Assembly: GCA_026770025.1 (NCBI GenBank)
Contig: JAMXDE010000014.1
Coordinates: forward strand, 558,001 to 622,000
Length of the DNA stretch: 64,000 bases
Source of the DNA: Craspedostauros australis
Taxonomy: Eukaryota; Bacillariophyta; Bacillariophyceae; Mastogloiales; Achnanthaceae
Direction: 5' to 3'
The notes under the pieces are model-generated. The model saw nothing but the letters and a program-made list of their open reading frames with translations, searched no databases and was not told where the DNA came from. Of this stretch, positions 9,545 through 19,576 are shown piece after piece (position 1 is the first letter of the stretch; each line of letters begins with the position of its first letter). Made by a program: the position numbers and the translations under genes.

Positions 9545-10945
9545 ATGAAGCGGGCCCACGACTCTGCCGAAGAAGCAAAGTGTGCAGCGGATGCGGCGTC
9601 CACGAACGCCAGCAGTGATGATGCTGGAAATGTCGAACAAACGAAGGAAGAGCCAAGGCCGAAGCGGCGACAGCACAAGCTGCGGCTGCTGCTCCACACC
9701 GTCGATGGCTGCGTGCCGTTCCTCACGCCCATGCTGATCGAGAACTACTTCCCTCCCAGCGACGATCTGTGGATGGGCCTTGCCGTTCGCGATACCTGCG
9801 TGATCGCTGTGGCCGACGAGGCATTGAGGAACCAGGCGGCTGGTGCGCAAGGCAGCGGCAATCACAACGGCCGGAAGCGAGCGCCCAGCAGAGGATACAC
9901 CTTCACGCCAAACGCATCGCCAGATCCGTGGTTGCTGCCGCACACGCGTTTCACGGTGCCGTCCTTCAATCTCACGCAAGACAACAAGGCCGCCGAATCC
10001 AAGGAGTCCACGAAGGCGGATGTGACATGGAACAATGAAGAACTGCTCATTTGGACACCGCATGGGCGGCAGGCCATCACATCTCAGGTGTACACTGACG
10101 CGGCGCTCGGTCTTCGTTCGCATCACACGCTGTCGCTCTACGATATGGAGCCGCCGGCATCGGGGAAGAAGCGTCAGGAAAGGGCGAGGAGACGATGTAC
10201 GTCGTTGTGGGAAGACTTTCAGAAACGAGTGTCCACCAAGCACGATGCAAATCAGGGGGCAGCAGCCAACTCATCAGCATCGACGAAGGCTTCTGAGACG
10301 GCAACGCAGCAATGGGCACCGCTCTTGCTGCCGCTCATTCGGCACGATCAGACGAGGCAGCATGCTATTCAATCCTTGAGGAAATCGCAGGGTATTGCTC
10401 TTGTCGGGCAATGGGAGGATAGCTTCGTGGAGCAGCTTGCCGAGCTCAATTTCGCGCAGAACGTCGCGACGTTGTCCACGAGGTCACTCGACGAGATCAT
10501 TGCCATGGCCAGCAGCCATGTGATTGATGTAATCGGTACCAATCTGCCGATGCAATGGAGCACCAAGAAGCATGCCTTTGTTATTGATTTTGACAGCAAC
10601 AGCATGAATGATCAAGATGGATCGGTAAGCGAGTCGACCACTGCCGCAATTGCCCTGGACGCAGACGGCTGCATGGATCTAGCAGACAAGAGATATGAAC
10701 GCGATCCGAAGCCGCTCCTGCCAGGTTGTACCTGCATGGCATGCAAGGATGATAAGTTCACGCGATGCTACATCCATCATTTGATCCAAGCCAAGGAGAT
10801 GATTGTCGACACGTTGCTCTTTGGTCACAATCTGCATCACTTGTTGCGGTTGTTGCGCAAGTTCTCAAGTGCAGATGACACTGATAAGCTGGTGAAACAC
10901 TTGCGATCTCAGATGCAGAAAACAGACAAGCAGGAAGAATCATGA
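9545..10945 (+). CDS. QTRT2: Queuine tRNA-ribosyltransferase accessory subunit 2
   Basis: 466 residues. The C-terminal block GCTCMACKDDKFTRCYIHHL, followed by KEMIVDTLLFGHNLHHLL, is the CxCxxC...H zinc site and helix of tRNA-guanine transglycosylases. The preceding LADKRYERDPKPLLPGC fits the eukaryotic accessory subunit QTRT2 (QTRTD1) better than the catalytic subunit, as does the N-terminal TPMLIENYFPPSD..MGLAVRD region. QTRT2 pairs with QTRT1 to exchange guanine 34 for queuine in GUN-anticodon tRNAs, usually at the outer mitochondrial membrane. Low-complexity inserts (about 95-120 and 225-255) explain the extra length. The first 45 residues are charged and disordered. QTRT1 is not in the window. 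Confidence 0.88.
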   Translation: MKRAHDSAEEAKCAADAASTNASSDDAGNVEQTKEEPRPKRRQHKLRLLLHTVDGCVPFLTPMLIENYFPPSDDLWMGLAVRDTCVIAVADEALRNQAAGAQGSGNHNGRKRAPSRGYTFTPNASPDPWLLPHTRFTVPSFNLTQDNKAAESKESTKADVTWNNEELLIWTPHGRQAITSQVYTDAALGLRSHHTLSLYDMEPPASGKKRQERARRRCTSLWEDFQKRVSTKHDANQGAAANSSASTKASETATQQWAPLLLPLIRHDQTRQHAIQSLRKSQGIALVGQWEDSFVEQLAELNFAQNVATLSTRSLDEIIAMASSHVIDVIGTNLPMQWSTKKHAFVIDFDSNSMNDQDGSVSESTTAAIALDADGCMDLADKRYERDPKPLLPGCTCMACKDDKFTRCYIHHLIQAKEMIVDTLLFGHNLHHLLRLLRKFSSADDTDKLVKHLRSQMQKTDKQEES

Positions 10946-11274
10946 TGGTGTGCAGAGAGTGTACGAGAAGTGTACGGGTAGTATCCGTGCATACTAGTAA
11001 GAGGTATGATGTCTAGAGAACGAGAAAGTGGACCCGACACATAGTATTATCACCTATTATCAACTCAGAGGAGCGTACAAGTATGGTCACCACGGGAAAC
11101 GCCAATCTACTCGCACAAATGCCTGCGCCATGTGAACTTGTGAGTCGAATCAATACATATGTCGTTTTCATGTTATGGCTTTTGCGCAAATACTAGGTAG
11201 CTTGATGGCACTCTACCGTGCTCGTATTAGTACGTACAGTATCGCTTGGTATATGTACTCCGCCACATGCCTCT
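10946..11274. other. Convergent intergenic region
   Basis: Lies between the 3' ends of QTRT2 and the carotenoid-oxygenase-like gene. It is rich in GTAC/AGTA words; no gene seen. Confidence 0.4.
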
Positions 11275-13248
11275 CTAGGACAGGAAGGAATCACCAAAGT
11301 ACTCCTCCATGTCGTCGAATCGCAGACCCAAACCAGAAAAGTCACTCTTGACCTCGTTCCACATATTACCGCGGCTTTCCATCTTGTCGGCCAGCTTGGC
11401 CCGTCTCATGATTTCTTCGCCATCCCACTGCGCTTCCTTGGAAGTGGTCCAAATTCCATGCAGACCATGCGGTATGCCAATGCCCAACGGAATGCGAGTG
11501 ATGGGTCCCTTCGCGATGTCGAGCGATTCAAAGATGAGCATCTCGCTCTGTTCCTGCTTGCCATCGAAGAGGACAGTGAGGATGTAGCCATCATTCTCGT
11601 CGCTGCTGTCCGTCTTCTCCGCAAACATGGGTTCACCGCAAAATTGGTACGATTCCGGCATCCAGGAATCCAGCGCGTTCGTGTCGCAATCCAGGCGCCC
11701 GATTCCTTGCGGCGGCGCGATGCCGTCACCTTGGCTGCCCAGTGCGATGTAAACATGCTTGTGGGCCTTGGTGCTCTGATTTGGATGAACTGTGCCGAAG
11801 AAGCACTGCGTGTCGAGTATCTGCTTTTTCTCCACGGATCCTGTCTTGCTGTTGATGGTGTATCGCCACATGGATCGCTGGGAGGAGTAGGACTGGTACT
11901 CGGCCTCCGTGGACGCCCATGGCCATTGGATGGGCTTGTCGCTGTTGCCTTGCGGCTTTTTGGTTCCGTCGCAACGAATGGCATCCAAGATGATGTTATC
12001 GCCGTCTTCGTACGCGTTGATGAGCTGCATGTTGGCCTCGACGACGCCATCGAATGGGATGGACAAAGCCTGCGGTTCCTTCTTGCTCCCGATGCGTGGC
12101 ACGAGATGAAGGGTAGCCGGTTCTTTCTCGATGGTGAGCACCTTGCCCGGCTCTTTGTTGAACAGGAATTGCATGCTCGTCGATGCTGCAGGTTGGACGA
12201 AGACGGCGTAGTTTGCAGTCAGCGCCATGTCCGTGATGATGGCAAATCCGGGCACGTCCTGCTGCACCTTGCCATCCCCCTCTTCGATGAGACGGAAGGA
12301 TTCATCGAATTCGTACGTCGTGATCTCCGACGACACGGCCGACTGCGCAACGCCGTAGAACACGGCACGCTTTTTGTCAGGATCGACGCACATGCGGCAG
12401 CCGAAGGAATCCGGTTCCTTGAGCACACCGCCAAGCTGCGAACGCCCTTCGGTCGACAAGGCCAAGGCGTCCATCTTGACTGGCTGGCCGCCTTCCCACA
12501 TGGACAGCAACCTCTTGCCCCAGTAGATGGCCCTGGTGTTGGATGTGTTCTTTCGGTTCTTGTTGAGACCCGTTTGCAAGTGATGGCGGAACAATGGCAT
12601 GTGGAGGTCATTTCCCAGCCCTTCGCCGATGGCGGATCCCAGCTCTCTGGTGGAATCCATGGAGCGGTAGAGACGCTGTCCCTTGCGACGTTCGTTGGTG
12701 AAGGGCAACGTCCGCACGTATCGGAAACGCGTCGTGACCTCTTCCGATTGCTCCTTGCCCTGGAAGGTGACAGCGAGCATGCCGCCGTCACCCTCGAAAG
12801 GATGCGCGACCATTCGCTTCTGATTCTGACCGTCCGGCACCGGTGGTCCATCGCGCGGTTGGATGATCGAGGTCTTGGGTGGGACGATGGATCCGGCGCT
12901 GAACATGGCAGGTCCCACGCGGTAGTACGTGCCGGGTGCCATGTCGGCAGGGATCTCGCCCAACGTCGGGGCGCACTGCTTCGCCGTGATTTCATCAAAC
13001 ACCGTTTTGAATCCATTGGAGTATGCGGCGTAATCCACCGGGCTGCCCTTTGCCGATCCTGCCGCGACATCGGAGCTCGATGTCTCGGTGGATGCAATGG
13101 TTGTGGATGTTCCGATCAATGGCGATGATGACACGCCACGTCGTCCCGAGGCAGGCATGAACTTCTGAGGCACGAAGGCCAACGTCTCGACTGCGCACAA
13201 GGCGGCGCATGCCACGACCAGCGCGGCAGCGGATGCGTCCAGCTTCAT
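11275..13248 (-). CDS. Carotenoid cleavage dioxygenase-like protein, plastid-type leader, iron site degenerate
   Basis: 657 residues. A signal peptide (1-23) is followed by AFVPQKF, the ochrophyte plastid motif. The body follows the RPE65/CCD/NCED fold along its length: GTYYRVGPAMF, HPFEGDGGML, WGKRLLSMWEGG, VDPDKKRAVFYG, DMALTANYAVF, INAYEDGDNIILD, EPMFAEK..DENDGYILTVLFD and GLHGIW. The family binds Fe(II) through four histidines. By these anchors, the first (AHPKVDP) is R285, the second (MMHDFAIT) T339, the third (FHxVNAYE) Q408; only H597 remains. The frame is intact, so this looks like a retained non-enzymatic or rewired family member rather than a decaying pseudogene. Family placement is strong, loss of oxygenase activity is inferred. 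Confidence 0.87.
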   Translation of the reverse strand: MKLDASAAALVVACAALCAVETLAFVPQKFMPASGRRGVSSSPLIGTSTTIASTETSSSDVAAGSAKGSPVDYAAYSNGFKTVFDEITAKQCAPTLGEIPADMAPGTYYRVGPAMFSAGSIVPPKTSIIQPRDGPPVPDGQNQKRMVAHPFEGDGGMLAVTFQGKEQSEEVTTRFRYVRTLPFTNERRKGQRLYRSMDSTRELGSAIGEGLGNDLHMPLFRHHLQTGLNKNRKNTSNTRAIYWGKRLLSMWEGGQPVKMDALALSTEGRSQLGGVLKEPDSFGCRMCVDPDKKRAVFYGVAQSAVSSEITTYEFDESFRLIEEGDGKVQQDVPGFAIITDMALTANYAVFVQPAASTSMQFLFNKEPGKVLTIEKEPATLHLVPRIGSKKEPQALSIPFDGVVEANMQLINAYEDGDNIILDAIRCDGTKKPQGNSDKPIQWPWASTEAEYQSYSSQRSMWRYTINSKTGSVEKKQILDTQCFFGTVHPNQSTKAHKHVYIALGSQGDGIAPPQGIGRLDCDTNALDSWMPESYQFCGEPMFAEKTDSSDENDGYILTVLFDGKQEQSEMLIFESLDIAKGPITRIPLGIGIPHGLHGIWTTSKEAQWDGEEIMRRAKLADKMESRGNMWNEVKSDFSGLGLRFDDMEEYFGDSFLS

Positions 13249-14079
13249 GATACTCTTGACCTCTTGCGTGGGTGGTTGGGTGGGTGCGGGTATGGATGTG
13301 TACGTGCACTGTGGATGTGTACGTGCGCTGTGGATATTCTGTAGTCACGATGCGCAACTGCAACGAAAGAGTGGATGTGCTGGATGTCTCGGACGTTGCG
13401 GATGGAACAAAGTTCGAGTCTAAAATTAAACACCGAACGGGAGATGAGCTGCCGAAACAAAGACAGGCCGATGGCGGAGGTTATCGAGTGATGTATCTTC
13501 GGCGCAGAAAAGATTCTGACGATCGCAGAGAGATGACAACGAAGATGGCGATGACGATCCTGTGTCTGAGATGGCGCAGAACTGCAAAGGTGGTGGTGAT
13601 GATGGGTGGACGTTTGTGTTGCTCTGCGTCATGTCTTCTTGTTCCTTTCTTCGTTCGTCACTCATCTTGGTCGGCTTGGTCAATCCAGAAATGTCGCGGT
13701 GCTTTCTACGAATCGAAACTAGAGGTGGACAGTTGCGTTCGTTCTCTCGGATGCTGTCTTGGTCTCCGACACCAGTCCAAGGACACTCGACTGAAACGTT
13801 GATGATGCTTCCCCCCATGCACTCCACCATGATTGCATCTAGGAGCAAGGGTTGAAATAATAGTAATGTACAATGTCTATTCATGTGATGTGTTTGCTTT
13901 CGTTGCTGTATCGTTCCAAGCATCCCAGCCTTTGTCGTGTCGCTCGCCATTGATCATTCAGAAATCTTGCGAATGCCACTGCAACTCCCATCTTCAGACT
14001 ATCTCCCCCGAAATGAGCAATGTGATGGCCAAGGCAATCTACCATACCACGTAAAAACCGATGGCCGTCGCAGGCGCGC
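13249..14079. other. Intergenic, CCD-like leader side to Yos1 3' side
   Basis: Imperfect GTGGATGTGTACGTGC repeats (about 13300-13335) lie in the CCD-like upstream region. Weak open frames on both strands (a 13426-13950 minus frame is the longest) show no recognisable domain. One TACCATAC copy is at 14040-14047. Confidence 0.4.
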
Positions 14080-14588
14080 TCACGATCCGAGTATGATCTC
14101 GAACACAATCGTGAATGCATTCAGTGCGATGACGGGTACTTTGAGATATTGCATCGCGTGCAGCATTCCCGTCAGCTGAACCTTCAGCGGGTTGCTCGTG
14201 TCACCATTCGTGATGTCATCCAGCCCGTATTGTGCGAGAAACCGTTTCCGGTTCAGGATCATGGCGGCGTTGGCCAGCAGCAGGCTTGCCTGTGTCGTTG
14301 CGTCGTTGCGCAAAAGACATCGTTTTGTTTCAAGCAGAGAGATGAAACAGGAAGAGAGTGAGAGATAATCAGGCATGATTGTCGACATGGAACAAGAGCA
14401 ACGGTGTCAGCAATGAAGACCGAAGGGGACGAGCGTTGCGATGCCTGCCTGCCAATGACCAGCGCTGTCATTATTTCTCCACCTGCTCCACAACATGTTT
14501 CGCGACATGCTTCATGCTCTCGTGTGCGTGTGTCCAATCCAGTTTGTCTGCGACACACCTTCAAGAGATTCCAAAGTGACAATCCCAT
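14080..14588 (-). CDS. YOS1: Yos1/IER3IP1-like ER-Golgi membrane protein (two exons)
   Basis: Exon 1 is 14588-14559, only 30 bases, encoding MGLSLWNLLK. Exon 2 is 14289-14080, encoding ASLLLANAAMILNRKRFLAQ and on to a TGA stop. The 269-base intron has a GTGTGT donor and a CACAG acceptor, phase 0. The 79-residue product matches Yos1/IER3IP1 in size and pattern: a first hydrophobic helix with NAxxILNxxRFLAxYG, a short loop, and a second helix ending in a FEIILG-like motif (here VFEIILGS). Yos1 acts with Yip1 and Yif1 in COPII vesicle budding and fusion. Splice sites are read by eye, but the joined frame restores the family consensus, which makes the structure convincing. A UPF0489 gene is divergent upstream. 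Confidence 0.85.
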
Positions 14589-15049
14589 TTCTTATTATCT
14601 TTTGATTGTGCCCGTTGCCTTCTTCGTCTCCTTCTGTGCTCTTGGTCTGTTGCTCACGCTCTGCCTTGCTCCACTTCGGTTGCTCCAAGTTTGCGGCTGC
14701 GAGAGTCTCCAAGGGAGGTCTGCGTCTTGTTGTGTCTTTTCTTCTTGTGTCGTGTTGTTCTTGTTTCGTGTTTGTGTTTGCGCCTGGAACTACAACTTTG
14801 ATAATTTACATTCGACGATGAAGAACACAAAATAATCCGAGTTTCTTGGCAAGTGTTTTTTCTGGAGAGCTATGTACGTGTTTGCGCCATCAGTGAACAT
14901 TGGTGGCATCAAACCTCATTTGTTGTTGTTGGTGCTCATGCCTGCGAGCACAAAGCAGAGCAGACCAAAGCAGCATCGACCAAAGGAACTCTATCCCTCT
15001 CCCTCTCTCCAGAGACATCAGAAGTACATGCACATGGTTGCCAGATGAC
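14589..15049. other. Divergent intergenic region, Yos1/UPF0489
   Basis: Shared upstream region of a head-to-head pair. The frame of the right-hand gene stays open back to about 14900 but has no ATG before 15050, so this part is read as leader. T/C-rich sequence; no gene seen. Confidence 0.45.
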
Positions 15050-16642
15050 ATGAAGGAAGACATTGGTGGTCTCGCCGCCGCCGCCGCCGCCAACAGCAAC
15101 GGCAACAACAGCAACAACACTAGCGACGCACGTAGGAAAGCACGGACGCTGTTTGTTGTCGTGGTGGAGCAACATCAGCATGCTTTGGAGCACATTCATC
15201 AGATTCTGAGAAGGTCCAAGGTCGTCGGTCGCCAATGGAACATGCTGCACTTTGATGCACACCCGGATCTGGCTGCTCCCCAGCATATCCCTGCGATGGC
15301 GTCGTACCTTCCCAGGCAGGTGCATCTGTGGAACACCCCGACCATCCATGAGAAGTCACCATCTGCGGCAGACCATGGACAGCCAAATGCGTCAGAATGC
15401 GACGCAAAGGGTGCCCGGAGCTCAATCATGAAGGAAGATTCCTCTGCAAGCAAGGATCTCTATGACCTGCTTGACACGACAGCAAGCGGCATATCGGAAT
15501 GGATCCTCCCGTTGGTCTTGAGCAGCGGATTGCGCACGATCCAATGGGTCAAGCCATCGTTTTCCAACCAGCTGCCCATGGGCGTGCATCAGTACAACGT
15601 CGGAGTACAGGATGAAAACTTGCACGAGCGCATCAAAGCTGGAATGGAGGAAGAGGCCACCATCTTTGACCTCTCTCCGCAGGCCCGGATCATGGTTGAT
15701 TGGCGCCACCCGTACTACATGGAGGATGGGTCTTGTCTGCCCATAAGTGACACTGGCGACAACAACGACAATGATAGAAGCGGCGGCGGCCTTCTGTTCC
15801 CGAAGTTGTTGGAGTTGCAGGTCGCACAGATTGCAACACCGAATGGAACCTCCGCTGCCAAACCATGTGAAATCAAGCGGAATGCGACAAGCGATCCGTG
15901 GGTGCTGGATGTATGCCTTGATTACTTTGCATGCTGCAATCCATTCTTGGTTGACATCATGGACGCGCCGCTCTACAAGGTTCTGGACGACATCATCCAG
16001 GCAGCCAACTTTATGAAGCACAGACATAGCACGACGCAGAATCACTTCTCAGATCGAGCATCGTTTTCTGCCATTCTCAAAGAACTGTTGCAACGGCTGA
16101 GTGCGACACCTTCTGATGACAGGGAAATGCATTCCTCCCTCCAACGCTTGCTTACATTTTACGATGGCGACGACGATAAAGATGATGACAATGAGAATGG
16201 CAGGAGTGGCCGCATCGCCGCACAAGCATCCATCCGCTCGTTGATACAAAAAGCCCCATACAAGTCCAAGCACATTCAAGCAGCGATCGATGCCATTCCC
16301 TTTTGGCACATGCCGCACGCGCCATGGAGCACGCAGAACATCGACCAAGAACTCCTCAGCGTGCAGCAGTATCTGAAGGAGTCCACGGCAACAGTCACCG
16401 ACCTCCCATTGATGGTGACCATCGCACGGTCCACGGACGATGGGTTCACGCCCAAGGCTGTGGTGGAAAAGTTGCAATCACGTGTTGTGGAGATCCTGCG
16501 AGATACTTTCGAGACCGAAGCCCACAGCAATTATGGTGGTATGGCAGGAGCTCAGCATCATCCCGTCAAGCTCAAAGTTATCCATGATTACGGTGACAAC
16601 GAAGGATCCTGTATCGATGATGATGACGAGCACGGCGAATGA
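15050..16642 (+). CDS. UPF0489 family protein (C5orf22-like)
   Basis: 530 residues from the first in-frame ATG. After an Ala/Asn-rich head, residues 34-74 read VVVVEQHQHALEHIHQIL and then HFDAHPDL, the conserved acidic/His motif of UPF0489. TASGISEWILPLVLSSGLRTIQWVKPSFS and VLDVCLDYFACCNPF are further family blocks. The arrangement of conserved Asp and His residues resembles arginase/deacetylase-like metal sites, so a metal-dependent hydrolase is plausible, but no biochemical function is established for the family as far as I know. An acidic insert (DGDDDKDDDNENG) and the very C-terminal DDDDEHGE tail are low complexity. Longer than human C5orf22 because of such inserts. Confidence 0.82.
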   Translation: MKEDIGGLAAAAAANSNGNNSNNTSDARRKARTLFVVVVEQHQHALEHIHQILRRSKVVGRQWNMLHFDAHPDLAAPQHIPAMASYLPRQVHLWNTPTIHEKSPSAADHGQPNASECDAKGARSSIMKEDSSASKDLYDLLDTTASGISEWILPLVLSSGLRTIQWVKPSFSNQLPMGVHQYNVGVQDENLHERIKAGMEEEATIFDLSPQARIMVDWRHPYYMEDGSCLPISDTGDNNDNDRSGGGLLFPKLLELQVAQIATPNGTSAAKPCEIKRNATSDPWVLDVCLDYFACCNPFLVDIMDAPLYKVLDDIIQAANFMKHRHSTTQNHFSDRASFSAILKELLQRLSATPSDDREMHSSLQRLLTFYDGDDDKDDDNENGRSGRIAAQASIRSLIQKAPYKSKHIQAAIDAIPFWHMPHAPWSTQNIDQELLSVQQYLKESTATVTDLPLMVTIARSTDDGFTPKAVVEKLQSRVVEILRDTFETEAHSNYGGMAGAQHHPVKLKVIHDYGDNEGSCIDDDDEHGE

Positions 16643-16868
16643 ATGAGTGAATGATGAATGAATCTGGAAAATAGCATAGCAATAATGAGACTGTGGAATA
16701 GACGCAAGCACTCTCTTCGCACACAGCTGGCAGACCAGAGAGTTAAGTTGCGTAGTCATGACGATTGTACTTGTGATTTTGTAACTTGATCTTTCTATGA
16801 TGTATTATACGTACTCACTCGTATGGTGCTCATGTAATGTATGGTGTCGTATCCAGGTATCTGTTCAC

Positions 16869-18719
16869 TCATTTGTATTCCCAATTCATCAAAAACTTGC
16901 TCAGACCAAGGTAGAGCGCCACATGACGGATCAAGTAGAGCCCGCCAATGCCGGCAATGTCGAGAAAAGATGAAATGCCGTCGGCTTGGCCTTGTTCTTG
17001 AGCCAGGATGGTGCCGTGGAACATGTCCACCCAATCCAACGCGCCGATGCCAAGATAGCCGGAGGCGAACAGGATGAGGTAGATGCTGTTCATGGCATTC
17101 GTATTCGTATTGATATTGAGGTCTATGCCGTTGTTGTTGTTGTTGTTGTTGTTGTCAGCGACGGCAACGGCAGCGTCTTGGTTGCTGACGCTTGCCGTGG
17201 ATACAGCCCACGCAGTCTTCCATTCCTGCGAGGTTGGCTGGAATCCCATTCCAAGCAATTCATCTTGCAGGTTTGGACAGTGGCTGCTGCCGTACAAGAC
17301 GGCCGTGTTGTAGGACGTCTTGTCCCGACTGCTTCGCTCGTCGCTGAACAGCAATGTACGCTGCATGATCTCCAGCGCATGCTCGTTGCGCTTTCGGATG
17401 AGAAGATCGTTGTCGTCGTTGGCGGATGCAGCGAGCAATGTCTGTCCGAAGATTAAGCGCCGTATGTTGGTGAGCTGGAAGGAGCAGACGTTGTTCCAGA
17501 TAGGTTCAACCACATCAGAAATGCCCGTGAAGGTATGGATGCTGGTCTGCTTCTTCTGCCGTTTCGTCCAGAAGAGGCTCGAGTAGTCCAGTAGGAGGAT
17601 GAAGAGCTCCGGTGAAGGCAGGGTGAACCAGAGCACCGAACGCAACTGGCTGGTAAAGGTGTGCCCGGACAGGAACAGATTGGAGAACAGCCGCCGTCTG
17701 AGAGATGATTTGCGGTTGAGAGTGAGCGTCGGAGGCCCGCTGACCAAGGCAGACACAGCTTCGGCCACCTGTGATGACGGAGACACCAGTGCCCAAAGCG
17801 GTTGTCCCTGACGCTGTCGAACCTGACTGTTGTCGTTTTCATTTCCGTCGCTGCTTGTGCCCGAGTTGTGCTGCTGCTGTTGTTGTTGTTGTTGCTGCTC
17901 ATTGACAAGTTCCAAGAACTCCTGCCTCGTAAAATCGGCATGGATCCATTCCGGTTGATCAACTCCATCATTTCGAAGCATCCTGTCAAAGATGTTGCCA
18001 CTGGACCGAACACTCGGGCGCATAGATGTTTGAGACTGCGATTGCGACTGCTGCGCGTAGTCCATGACATTGACCTGGCATTCCCAACCGTAGTTCGCGG
18101 CAAGGTTCTGGTCGTTTGTCGATGCCATGATGGGCTCTTTGAGATGCCTCTTCCATGGCTGCTGTGGATCGCTCTGGTCCAGCAAGGAGTCATCGACGAG
18201 CAGTTCATAATGGACGGAATCCATGTCTTGGATGGAGGCCGTGATACCCTCGAAGTAATCCTTGCTGCCGAAATGCAGCTGGGCAATGAGCTTCACCGTC
18301 TCTTTGCGATCATCCACGATCCGCTCGAAGGTCGTGACAGCTGTTTGCATCTTCCATTCATCGTCGTTCTTCTGCCATCTCAGATGCCTGTTGGAGATTG
18401 GTGGCACCGTCGTCGCTGTCGTCGCTGCTGTTGACTCTCTCATCGCTTCTGCGATCGACGATGAGGCGGTGGCGGCGAATTGAGCCTGCTTTGGTGGAGC
18501 CTGTTGCTGTCGCTGCCGCTGTCGCTGCATCGGTGAAAGTGACAGCGGCTTCGCTGTTCGTGCGAAAGCATCCACACCTGCGATCCTTGTGTCACAGCAT
18601 CCCACGAGCGCTGCACCAATCACCATCCACGAGTATGGCATTCCTGCTGCCATACTCGCACTAACACGTGTGGAGGAGCCTCGGTGCCCCGTCTCCTCCT
18701 TTTCATTCATCATCTTCAT
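16869..18719 (-). CDS. TraB/PrgY-like protein with plastid-type leader and C-terminal membrane segments
   Basis: 616 residues from the first ATG (18719); an ATG at 18653 would place a signal peptide directly at the N-terminus. That hydrophobic segment ends in VDAFARTAK, a plastid-type phenylalanine motif. The domain opens with VKLIAQLHFGSKDYFEGI and a VHYELL motif, and later has TAVLYGSSHCPNLQDELLGMGF. This order (HxG, EL, GxxHxP) is that of TraB/PrgY/GumN-like proteins, which in some lineages are thought to be proteases. Two hydrophobic helices near the C-terminus (IYLILFASGYLGIGA and IAGIGGLYLIRHVALYLGL) suggest anchoring in a plastid or envelope membrane. Poly-Gln (about 285-292) and poly-Asn (about 525-533) runs are encoded by trinucleotide repeats. 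The family call is moderate. Confidence 0.72.
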   Translation of the reverse strand: MKMMNEKEETGHRGSSTRVSASMAAGMPYSWMVIGAALVGCCDTRIAGVDAFARTAKPLSLSPMQRQRQRQQQAPPKQAQFAATASSSIAEAMRESTAATTATTVPPISNRHLRWQKNDDEWKMQTAVTTFERIVDDRKETVKLIAQLHFGSKDYFEGITASIQDMDSVHYELLVDDSLLDQSDPQQPWKRHLKEPIMASTNDQNLAANYGWECQVNVMDYAQQSQSQSQTSMRPSVRSSGNIFDRMLRNDGVDQPEWIHADFTRQEFLELVNEQQQQQQQQQHNSGTSSDGNENDNSQVRQRQGQPLWALVSPSSQVAEAVSALVSGPPTLTLNRKSSLRRRLFSNLFLSGHTFTSQLRSVLWFTLPSPELFILLLDYSSLFWTKRQKKQTSIHTFTGISDVVEPIWNNVCSFQLTNIRRLIFGQTLLAASANDDNDLLIRKRNEHALEIMQRTLLFSDERSSRDKTSYNTAVLYGSSHCPNLQDELLGMGFQPTSQEWKTAWAVSTASVSNQDAAVAVADNNNNNNNNGIDLNINTNTNAMNSIYLILFASGYLGIGALDWVDMFHGTILAQEQGQADGISSFLDIAGIGGLYLIRHVALYLGLSKFLMNWEYK

Positions 18720-19576
18720 CTTTCAACTCTGCTTTCCAATCTGCTTTCAAATGTTTTGGAGTAAACATGTATTGTATTATTCTATATAATATTATGTCAC
18801 ATCAACGCTTCGTCCCCAAAGGCGCCACGTTTGATCTGTTGCGTCATTTGCTTGTGGTGTTGATGTTTGCAATCAAGACAATGACAGCGATGGTGTCTTG
18901 TTGTTGTCATTCCTCTCTCTCACGGCGGCGAAGCGCGAGGATTGTTCGCGATGTTGCTTTTGTTTCGCCCATGTTCATCACGTGTCTTCGTTTCTCGTGT
19001 TGTTGTGGTTGTTGTTGATTCTTCCCCTTGACACCTTCGTGGCATCTGTTCTCCGCCGAACGAACTGTTGGACTGGTGACGTCACGACGAAGACTCCTTC
19101 CGAACAAGATCCCATTGGTTGAAACACGGATCGTGGATCTCCTTCGATCTCGCTTCAATTCGGTCATGGTAGCCCAGGCAAGAAACTCCGAGACAAGACC
19201 TTGTTTGCGGCCGCCAACAGTCGCCAGCAGTCGCCAACCCCCCATCCAAAACCATCGATCACCCAGTGATGCTCGAATGGAGCCCACCAAAAGAACAATG
19301 CTTGCGGCTTCAATAGAATAGAATAGATTCGTTCAGAGTATGCTGTTGTAACTGTGATTGTGGCTGCCGGAATGGCTGTATCGCGATACTCGGAGGAGCA
19401 CGCATTGCATTCACGCTTGCTGATTGCGTGCCTCTGTTATCATCATGTTCCTGTGTCTGCCCGTGCTGATATCCGCACTCGTGCGAGCAGGAAATCGTGA
19501 AGTAAAGTAAAGTAAAGTAAAGTAAAGTAAATCAGAGTGAAGTGGAGTAGTTGCATCCCATGCACCTGCCGTTGTA
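18720..19576. other. Intergenic with an AGTAA microsatellite
   Basis: No gene recognised. A pentanucleotide microsatellite of six AGTAA units is at 19501-19530, just past the 3' end of the aldo/keto reductase gene. A 127-codon minus frame (18907-19290) has no recognisable domain. Confidence 0.45.
19501..19530. repeat. (AGTAA)6 microsatellite
   Basis: Six perfect tandem copies of AGTAA, read directly, in the 3' flank of the aldo/keto reductase gene. Confidence 0.95.

Noticed and set aside
11218-13128. Long open frame (636 codons) antisense to the carotenoid-oxygenase-like gene
   Set aside because: It mirrors the codon bias of the sense gene; no domain, signal or conserved motif in its translation.
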